Assembly: GCA_000151295.1 (NCBI GenBank) | Contig: GG745348.1 | Span: 364,025-380,319 of the forward strand | Source: Allomyces macrogynus ATCC 38327 | Lineage: Eukaryota; Blastocladiomycota; Blastocladiomycetes; Blastocladiales; Blastocladiaceae | DNA: 16,295 nt | Direction of reading: 5' to 3' | Shown here: one piece after another, positions 8,600-16,295 of the stretch | Layout of the letters: the number at the start of each line of letters is the position of its first letter | How positions within the stretch are numbered: position 1 is the stretch's first letter | Program-made: the position numbers and the translations under genes | Notes under the pieces: model-generated | The model's input: only the letters and a program-made list of their open reading frames with translations | Database searches by the model: none | What the model was told of the DNA's origin: nothing

Positions 8600-11059
8600 A
8601 TGGCACCGCGCTCGATTCGCAACCCGTGGCTCTTTGAGTCGGCCTGGGAAGTCGCCAACAAGGGTACGTTTAGCGTGCAAATTTTCATTTTCCCGGCAGC
8701 CAGACGCGACGCGGACGGCATAACGCTTCCATCCACACGTTTTGTGCTTGCTCCGGCACCGCGTCGCGTCCTGCCGCCGGCATGATCCGTATCACGAACG
8801 TGTCCTCACGCGTCGATCCCACCCTCCTCCATGCTCTACCTAGTCGGCGGCATCTACACGGTCATCAAGACCAAGGCGCCCGTGACCGCGGCCGAGTACG
8901 GGCAGCGGTACGTGATGATTGGCCCACTGAACCCGAAATCGGCGCCGCTCGAGGTGGAACCCGTCGATGCCGGGCTCGTCTCGCCGCACCTGCGCGACTC
9001 GCTCGATGCCATGGCGCAGCACGGCGTGCACGCGACGTTTGGCCGGTGGCTGATTGACGGCGCGCCCTATGCGATCCTGTTTGACTTGAATGCGGGCGCC
9101 GTGCGCGGTAAGCTCGACGAGTGGCGCGGCGACCTGTTCCGCAACCACGGAGTCCCGGCGCCGCCGTCCGACTCGGAGACCAACGACGCGATCATGCTGG
9201 GCTACCTGACGGCGTGGTTCCTCGGTGAGTTTGTGGCCCGCGAGACGCAGTCGGCCATCATTGCGCACTTCCACGAGTGGCAGGCGGGCGTGGCCCTGCC
9301 GCTGATCCGGCATCGGCAGTTGGATATTGCCACGATCTTCACGACGCACGCGACGCTGCTCGGTCGGTACCTGTGTGCTGGGTCGGTCGACTTTTACAAC
9401 AACATGCGCAACTTTGACGTGGACGCCGAGTCGGGCCGCCGCGGGATTTACCACCGGTACTGTATTGAGCGCGGCGCCGCGCACTCGTCGCAGGTGTTTA
9501 CGACCGTCTCGCAAATCACGGCGTTCGAGTCGGAGCACTTGCTCAAGCGCAAGCCTGACGGGGTCGTGCCCAATGGGCTCAATGTCGTGAAATTCGCGGC
9601 CGTGCATGAGTTCCAGAACCTGCACGCGATTGCCAAGGAAAAGATCAACAACTTCGTGCGCGGCCATTTCTACGGCCATCTCGACTTTGATCTCGAAAAG
9701 ACGCTCTACTTTTTCACGGCCGGTCGGTTCGAGTTCCGCAACAAGGGGGTCGACATGTACCTCGAGGCGCTCGGTCGCCTCAACGACCGGCTCAAGGCGA
9801 GCAACTCGAAAGTGACAATTGTCGCGTTTGTGATCATGCCGGCGTCGACGCAGTCGTTTACCGTGGAAGCGCTCAAGGGCCATGCCGTGACCAAGCAGCT
9901 GCGCGACACGGTCGCCGACATTCAGAAAAAGATTGGCGAGCGCGTGTTTGAGGCCGCGACGCGCGGGCACACGCCCGACCCGATGTCGCTCATGACGAGC
10001 GAGGAACTGGTCACGCTCAAGCGGCGCATCTACGCGCTCAAGCGCGACCCGTTGCCGCCTGTCGTCACGCACAACATGACCGACGACAGCAACGATCCGG
10101 TGCTCGGCTCGATTCGCCGCCTGCGGCTCTTCAACGATCGCAACGACCGCGTCAAGGTCGTCTACCACCCGGAATTCATCAACTCCAACAACCCGCTTTT
10201 TGGGCTCGACTACGAAGAGTTTGTTCGCGGGTGCCATCTCGGCGTGTTCCCGTCGTACTACGAGCCGTGGGGCTACACGCCCGCCGAGTGCACGGTCATG
10301 GGCGTGCCGTCGATTACGACCAACTTGTCCGGGTTTGGGTGCTACATGGAGGAAATGGTCGAAACGCCCGACGACTACGGTATCTACATTGTCGACCGCC
10401 GCATGAAGTCGGTCGACGAATCGGTCAACCACTTGGTCGACAAGATGGCACAGTTTGCGTCCAAGTCGCGCCGGCAGCGCATCAACCTGCGCAACCGTAC
10501 CGAACGGCTTGCGGAGATCCTCGACTGGAAGCGCATGGGGCTTGAGTACGTCAAGGCACGTCATCTCGCGCTCAAGCGCCAGTACCCGCAGTCGTTCCAG
10601 AACCGCACCAACTCGGCGCCCGTGGCGGCGGCCATCCCCGCCCCCATTCAGCGCATGGGGACCACGACTCCGACGGGATCGTCGTCGGTGACCCCGGTCC
10701 CGGGCACCCCGCTCAACCCGCCGCGTGTGCCGCGGCCCAAGTCGGCGCTCGGGTCGCCGCGGCTCAAGCACGCGCACCTGATGGCCGACGAGGACGTGTC
10801 GGACCGCGTCCTGCACGAGCTCGACCGGCTCGGGATTGCTGCTGCGCACGACGATCACCATGATAGCGAGACCGAGTACGTCGATGACGAGCACGAGCCG
10901 CCGATGGAGGTGTACCCGGGCACGCGCGCGACGACGGCGACCAAGATTGTCGAGGTCGTGGAGGCCGCGCCGGCGCCCACGGCGGCAGCTAAGAAGAGTC
11001 CCAAGAAGATGACTGTGGGCCGCGGCAAGCGCCGCGGGCTCGCTGCCGGCCGTCGCTAA
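8600..11059 (+). CDS. GSY1: Glycogen (starch) synthase, GT3 family
   Basis: Transfers glucose from UDP-glucose to the non-reducing end of glycogen in the cytosol. Exons 8600-8663 and 8844-11059 flank a 180-nt intron (donor GTACGT, acceptor CCTAG). The join restores [19 protein letters not shown], the conserved UDP-glucose-binding N-terminus. The product is 759 residues, against about 705 for yeast Gsy2. Hallmarks include [26 protein letters not shown], the active-site [17 protein letters not shown] (Glu495, Glu503) and [13 protein letters not shown]. An Arg-rich helix near 563-585 ([15 protein letters not shown]) corresponds to the glucose-6-phosphate-sensing cluster of the family. The tail beyond about 610 holds several Ser/Thr-Pro sites ([20 protein letters not shown]), where fungal synthases are inhibited by phosphorylation, and a very basic C-terminus. 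Regulation by G6P and phosphorylation is inferred from the family. Confidence 0.96.
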
Positions 11060-11148
11060 GATGGCGCGGAGCGCGTGATAGAGCAGTGGATACCGGTGCC
11101 GCGTGGGCACTTTGTTGTGGAGGAAGACGAAAGTACGTGACGAGGACA

Positions 11149-11184
11149 GAGAGTAAGAGAAAGAGAGAAAGAGAGAAAGAGAGC
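11149..11184. repeat. Purine-rich AGAGAAAG-type microsatellite
   Basis: Roughly three to four copies of an 8-nt purine unit (GAGAAAGA) follow AGAGAGTAAGAG on the plus strand, downstream of the glycogen synthase stop. Likely 3' UTR sequence; no function is visible. Confidence 0.75.
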
Positions 11185-11416
11185 CAGATTGCCAAGGAGA
11201 GGACCTTGTGGACGGGCCTGTCTGTAGCAGAGCGAGCAGTTTGGTTTCGCTGGCTGTCGCTTCCCGTTTGACGTTGTTGGTTTGGTTTGGTTAAGTTCGG
11301 TTTCGTTGTCGCAAGTGTGCTACCATAGCGTTTCAATCACGATCATTTTTTCCATTTCTTGATGACGTTTCCGCGGGGTGGCAGTTCGTTCCGTCGAAAA
11401 GATGACATGGACGAGC

Positions 11417-11464
11417 GAGAACGGCCACGAGCGTGAACGGGCGCGAGGGTGAACGGGTGCGAGC
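11417..11464. repeat. Three imperfect 16-bp tandem units
   Basis: Units GAGAACGGCCACGAGC, GTGAACGGGCGCGAGG and GTGAACGGGTGCGAGC lie head to tail. The second and third differ at two positions; the first is more diverged. They sit in the convergent 3' region of the E2 gene. Confidence 0.7.
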
Positions 11465-11654
11465 GTGCATGTGTGGGGATGAGGAACCAAGGACACGAAC
11501 AGGATCAACCAAAGCAGCGAGATACACACGGAAGGACGATATATTTGCACAGGAGGCCGACAGAAGGCAGGCCGTCATCGACCGCAACGAAACGAGCAAG
11601 CCCGGGAAAACAGACGTGGAGGAGCGGGAGAGAACGAGAGAGCGGGTCCACTGC

Positions 11655-12689
<1,035 letters not shown>

Positions 12690-13244
12690 GATGGAAAAAG
12701 TATTGTTCGTTCGGTTGCAGCAAGTCTTGGTCCAAGGCGCGGGAGGGCGAGTTGGTGGGCGGGTAGAGCAGCACGACGACGACAACGCGATGGTAAGGAA
12801 GGCGAACAGGGGCGGGGCGCGGGGGCGGTGGATGATGAAGATTTTGCTTTTGCGGCTCGCTCGCGACATCGGCGCGCCCGATGCAGGCGGCAGGTTGGCG
12901 CCATGTGGCTCTCGCGTGACCCGCCTCTGTCTCGCACTCAACAGAGCGAGAGGCAAGTTACGATGCGGTCATGTGCGTAGCACGCGTATTACGCCCAAAT
13001 GACATGGCCACCGCGTCATCTAGCAGCCGGCGCACAACCTTTCTTCGGCGTTTCCTCGCCCCCCACTCGGCCGTGCAATCTCTATACTCGCTCCATTCTT
13101 TGCTCTCCGCCTTCTCCACCCAGCGCCGGGCTCTGCAGTCGCCTGCTCCCCAGCTTCCCCGCCACCTCAGTGGATCAATCGCCCCTCGGCTGCTTTCCGC
13201 TCCTGCAAAGCACCCAGACTCGCTACCAGCCCATTTTCGTTAAC
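12690..13244. other. Divergent promoter region, E2 and unknown gene
   Basis: About 555 bp between the E2 start (minus) and the start at 13245 (plus). The part from 13030 to 13240 is C/T-rich on the plus strand, as fungal 5' leaders often are. No clear TATA box or factor site is visible. Confidence 0.5.
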
Positions 13245-13934
13245 ATGAGCGTCGCAACGATGGCATCCCCAGCGCTCGCCGGCCGTCCGGCCTCAGCACC
13301 TGCAGCGACGCCGCCACCCCCCGCACCTGTCGCCGACGTGCGCTTCCTCGCGTCGATGGCCACATACTACACTCCACCACGGTCCTCACGCACCGACGAC
13401 CTCGTCATGCAATTTGACGGCGCTCACCTGCACGATCCCGCACTATCAGCGGCATCGAGCGGCGGACCGGCCGCCAATGGGCTCCGGGTTCGGGCTCGCG
13501 AGCATGGGCCTGCCGTCGCCGCCCACTGCGCCTGCGCGGATGCAGCCCGGCACTGCCTCCGAGGTGGGTGGAGACGGAATGGACGTTGATATGGACGTGG
13601 ACGTGACCGCGGCGGCGGGTCTGGCGCGGCTCTCGCTCGACCTGCGTGCCGCAACACGCCGTGACGCGTTCGCGCCTTGGGGTGGCAACGATCCGGTTTT
13701 GCCGTCGCCGCCGGCACAGGCACAGCCGCCGGCGTACCAATGGTGCGTTTATTGGCGTCATTTGTCCACCAACTACGCACGAGGTTGACGTGATGCGGCG
13801 CGCGATTTAGGTACCCGAGCACAGCGAGCTCGGCGGTGCCGGCCAGCGACTTTGCCCCGCCCGACATGCAGTATTGCGCGTCGGCGGTGCAGGTGCTTCG
13901 CGTCGCACAGAGCAACTTGGGGTATATTCGATGA
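13245..13934 (+). CDS. Unrecognised Ala/Pro-rich protein, spliced
   Basis: I do not recognise this protein. The start MSVATMASPALAGRPASAPA has a good context (TTAACATGAG). The last intron (13743-13810, donor GTGCGT, acceptor TTTAG, 68 nt) is convincing. It joins AQPPAYQ-W to YPSTASSAVPASDFAPPDMQ and leads to VLRVAQSNLGYIR and a stop at 13932-13934. An earlier junction is needed to move from the first frame to the next. The better donor is GTGCGC at 13338 with acceptor TATCAG at 13449 (169 residues in all). A weaker donor, GTCATG at 13404, with the same acceptor would give 191. Visible features are a low-complexity Ala/Pro N-terminus, an acidic GMDVDMDVDV stretch, and a Leu/Arg segment GLARLSLDLRAATRR. 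There are no membrane segments. A frame break instead of the first intron cannot be excluded. Confidence 0.6.
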
Positions 13935-14539
13935 TTGGGCGCGTGTCAAACGCCGGTTGGGGGTCTGCCTTTGTAAATACCTTTCCCGGCGCGGCGAGCT
14001 CGCTCGTGTGGATGAAGGCGGACGCCCGGCCCGTTCTCCACCTTCTCCACCCTGCGTTCTCGCTGTTGCCGTGGGCCTAATGTAATTAGATTTGTTCGTA
14101 CGGCGAGTTGCTGGACGTCTTGGAAGTTTGCCACTTGGACGCGTCTTGATATTTCGTTGTGGCATGCGGCGCCGCTGTGCGCCACAGCGTGTGTTTTCGC
14201 CTCACGGCCAGTGGGGAACACTTACGCGAGGTGCAAGGTTGCGTGACTTAGCTTGGAAATTCCGAGGTTATTTTGTCTGGCGCGTCGTTGCCTGTACTCT
14301 CTCGACGCTAGCCAACACCAACACCAATGCCGACGAACGGCCAGCGCGCCTGTCACTCTCCAACGACACCACGACGACGAATGGACGCGCCGACCTGATC
14401 AAGAACTTGCTGCAATCTACCCACCAAGCACCGACCGGCCCGCTAACCGCACACTGGACCAAGCCGAGCCCTGCCAGCGCCATTTGAATCCTCCCAAGTC
14501 GCAAACGCAAGCCAGCGACACCAGCACACGCTCGCTGCC
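13935..14539. other. Intergenic, probable 5' region of membrane gene
   Basis: About 600 bp with no gene that I can support. An AT-richer patch at 14078-14096 and a TAAATA at 13974-13979 stand out in GC-rich surroundings. From about 14300 to 14535 the plus strand is C/A-rich, consistent with a leader. Confidence 0.45.
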
Positions 14540-15387
14540 ATGAGCACGACCATCACGACCTTGCCCACCCCAACCAGCGGCGGCGGCGCGCCCAATACGA
14601 CCTTCACCGGCGGCCCCGCCCCGGACCCAGCCTCCAACAAGGGCGTGGCCATGTCGGCCATGGGCATCATCCTCGTCCTCTTCGTCACGGGCTGCCTGAT
14701 CATTTTCTGGCAGGGGTGCCGCGGCGGAGACCAGTCTGGGTTCACACGATGGGCGATGCGCGCCTACGGCGTCCCCGACCGACACGGAGTCATGTCCCCG
14801 GTGTTCCGGGCGTCACGTCCGAAACAGGCGATACCTCCGGCGGTGCCGGCGGTGGCGCCGAAACCGAGTCGGTCGCGCAACCGCCCATGGCGGCCGTCTC
14901 CGCGAACGACGTGCTCACGCACGACCAGCGCCGCGAACTCACTTGGCGTGACGCGAGTACTGCTGGACACGTGGTCCTCTCGGTCGAGCGGCCAAGGTCG
15001 GGCGAGTCGGCTGCGCTGTTCCCGGACAACGTGCCGCTGCCGCGGTACGAGCCGTGGGCCGCGCAGCCTGCCGCACGAAGGATCAGTGAAGAGTCGTCGT
15101 CGGTCGTCACGAGCGATGTGACGGGGTCGACGACAGCGATTGTTTCCCCCACCACGTCGGGACCCATTATCCGGCCAGCAAGCGCACGGCTCCCGTCACC
15201 AGTAAGAGCGCCGTCGCCGCCGAGACCGGAGAGCGCACCGTCGCCACCGGCAAGTGATTTTGTGGGCGCATCAGCCGCCGCGACGTTGGGGTCGCACGCG
15301 ACTTTGCCGCCGTCCAGGAGATCGAGTACCGCGAGCTTGAACCCGAGGCCAGCGGAGGCACGATCAGGCCCTGATTCGAGGGTATAA
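14540..15387 (+). CDS. Unrecognised single-pass membrane protein
   Basis: No family is recognised. The N-terminal part (MSTTITTLPTPTSGGG...) is short, Ser/Thr/Pro/Gly-rich with one N-glycosylation sequon (NTTF). It is followed by one hydrophobic segment, AMGIILVLFVTGCLIIFW (about residues 40-57). The coding frame then shifts to a long Ser/Pro-rich tail containing SANDVLTHDQRRELTW, DNVPLPRYEPW and many Ser-Pro pairs, ending at TAA 15385-15387. The frame change needs an intron. A 56-nt candidate is 14734-14789 (GTCTGG...CGGAG), but its donor is poor, and GTGCCG at 14716 or GTGTTC at 14801 are alternatives. The layout suggests an extracellular N-terminus and cytosolic tail; that topology is an inference. 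The downstream neighbour is convergent. Confidence 0.55.
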
Positions 15388-15673
15388 TGCTCTGCTCGTG
15401 CTTTGCGTTTCCATTTGGAGTGGCAGTGTGGTGAGCGACATGGTTTGTTGCTCGCCCAGTTTTGGATTCCACTGGAGAAATAGACATTGCTTTGGTGCTT
15501 TTGCGACCTGCTTTTTACTCGCTGGCGACAGAAACTGCCCTGCTGGAACCATGATGAGAGAAACCAGAGCAATTTCAGGCCCTTGTGTATTGTTGGTTGA
15601 TTGATTTAGTCGCAATGTACATTATGTTCAACGTCCCCACCGCCGCTGCTGCCAACGCACTCGACGTGGACAC
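15388..15673. other. Convergent intergenic, 3' flanks
   Basis: Less GC-rich than the coding regions on either side. It would hold the 3' ends of the membrane-protein gene (plus) and the Atos-like gene (minus). No further gene is seen. Confidence 0.5.
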
Positions 15674-16295
15674 TCATGCCTCCGTCCCGTCCCTCTCGCC
15701 GCTCACTGCGGCCCTCTCCACCCCCTCCGCCAACTCTTCAGGCACCACCTTCACAGCCCCCGGCGGAATCCACGTCGCGACCCCCAACGGCCGATCCACC
15801 TCCGTGACCAGTTCCTCGTACGATTCGATCGCCGACCCAGCAAACACGACCCGGATCGCGCCGCTCACATACAGTCGCCGCGCGCGCGTCATGACAAGCG
15901 GTACCTGCAGCGCGTACCGCAAACTGCGCACGCGTGGATCCGTACGTATTACGGCGAATTGCGTGACGCGCATGACCGTCTTGCTTCGTGCCGACAGTTC
16001 GCTGCAATTGTACGGCACGAGAAACACTTTGACGGCGGTACGCTCAGGGTTCTTGATGATCACCTGCAACTGGCCGGTGCGCGGGACGCGGTACCCGCCG
16101 GGGACGAGGTCGTCGGAGTCGCTGGGGCTGGAGGAACCGGAGGTGGACCGCTTACGCGCGCGTTTCGCGGTGGGTGGGGCGGGCGTGGGCGCGTCAGTCG
16201 GGGACGTGCCCGTGGGTGCCGCCGCAGAGGAGGAGTCGGCGGCAGGCGGGACCGTGCGCGTGCGCCGTTTACTCGATGACGCCGCCGCGGCCTGC
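15674..16295 (-). CDS. Atos/FAM214-like protein, C-terminal part
   Basis: The frame is open to the window edge, so only the last 206 residues are visible. A low-complexity Ala/Ser/Thr/Pro stretch with basic clusters (SSKRRTRT, AKRARKRS; likely nuclear localisation) and an acidic SPSDSDD precede GYRVPRTGQLQVIIKNPERT, AVKVFLVPYN, SLRYALQVPL and GAIRVVFAGSAIES. These match the conserved C-terminal block of the Atos/FAM214 family (the domain also called chromosome segregation during meiosis in older databases). The companion DUF4210-type domain should lie upstream, beyond 16295. Metazoan members are nuclear transcriptional regulators; the fungal role is not something I can state. The final 30 or so residues after VDRPLG are not conserved in my reading. 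Confidence 0.8.
   Translation of the reverse strand, partial: QAAAASSSKRRTRTVPPAADSSSAAAPTGTSPTDAPTPAPPTAKRARKRSTSGSSSPSDSDDLVPGGYRVPRTGQLQVIIKNPERTAVKVFLVPYNCSELSARSKTVMRVTQFAVIRTDPRVRSLRYALQVPLVMTRARRLYVSGAIRVVFAGSAIESYEELVTEVDRPLGVATWIPPGAVKVVPEELAEGVERAAVSGERDGTEA

Larger units (their letters stand above)
11060..11654. other. Convergent intergenic, 3' flanks of GSY and E2
   Basis: No gene seen. It contains a purine-rich (AGAGAAAG)-like stretch at about 11149-11184, a (TTGGT)-like run at 11277-11290, and three 16-bp units at 11417-11464. These would lie in or near the 3' UTRs of glycogen synthase (plus) and the E2 enzyme (minus). Confidence 0.6.

Noticed and set aside
8840..11110. 756-codon open frame on the minus strand opposite glycogen synthase
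   Set aside because: It is the antisense shadow of a GC-rich, codon-biased gene. The protein is Arg/Val/His-rich with no domain, while the plus strand has every glycogen synthase motif.

Overview
The window looks like nuclear DNA of a GC-rich fungus, most likely a basidiomycete. Genes are split by short introns (about 67-370 nt) with GTACGT/GTGCGT-type donors. Several introns carry CTGAC-like branch sites. The proteins are eukaryotic housekeeping families, and there is no bacterial operon structure. I cannot name the species from the sequence alone.

Layout, left to right. Positions 191-2182 (minus) hold a decayed AMP-binding acyl-CoA ligase (4-coumarate-CoA-ligase-like) with several frameshifts and a stop, but with recognisable introns. 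Positions 2538-4139 (minus) encode a mitochondrial carrier of the ATP-Mg/phosphate (SCaMC) type in three exons; it has an unusual His-rich and acidic N-terminus and no EF-hands. Positions 4716-6475 (minus) encode 6-phosphogluconate dehydrogenase in three exons, the first only 17 nt. A 2.1-kb divergent intergenic region (6476-8599) follows, then glycogen synthase (8600-11059, plus, two exons). Positions 11655-12689 (minus) encode a ubiquitin-conjugating enzyme E2 in five exons, with a 17-nt first exon, a GC-AG intron and an 8-bp tandem repeat inside intron 1. Two unrecognised plus-strand genes follow: an Ala/Pro-rich protein (13245-13934) and a single-pass membrane protein (14540-15387). The right edge (15674-16295, minus) carries the C-terminal part of an Atos/FAM214-like protein whose start lies outside the window.

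The genes do not form an obvious cluster with one function. GND and GSY are both glucose-6-phosphate-linked (pentose phosphate pathway and glycogen storage) and share a divergent promoter region, so co-regulation is possible but unproven. I found no mobile element, tRNA, rRNA, CRISPR array or convincing new defence or biosynthetic system. The most notable items are the micro-exons, the GC-AG intron, the EF-hand-less carrier with a His tract, the repeat-bearing intron, and the decaying ligase. Exon junctions were inferred by hand from splice signals, reading frame and family conservation, not from transcript data.
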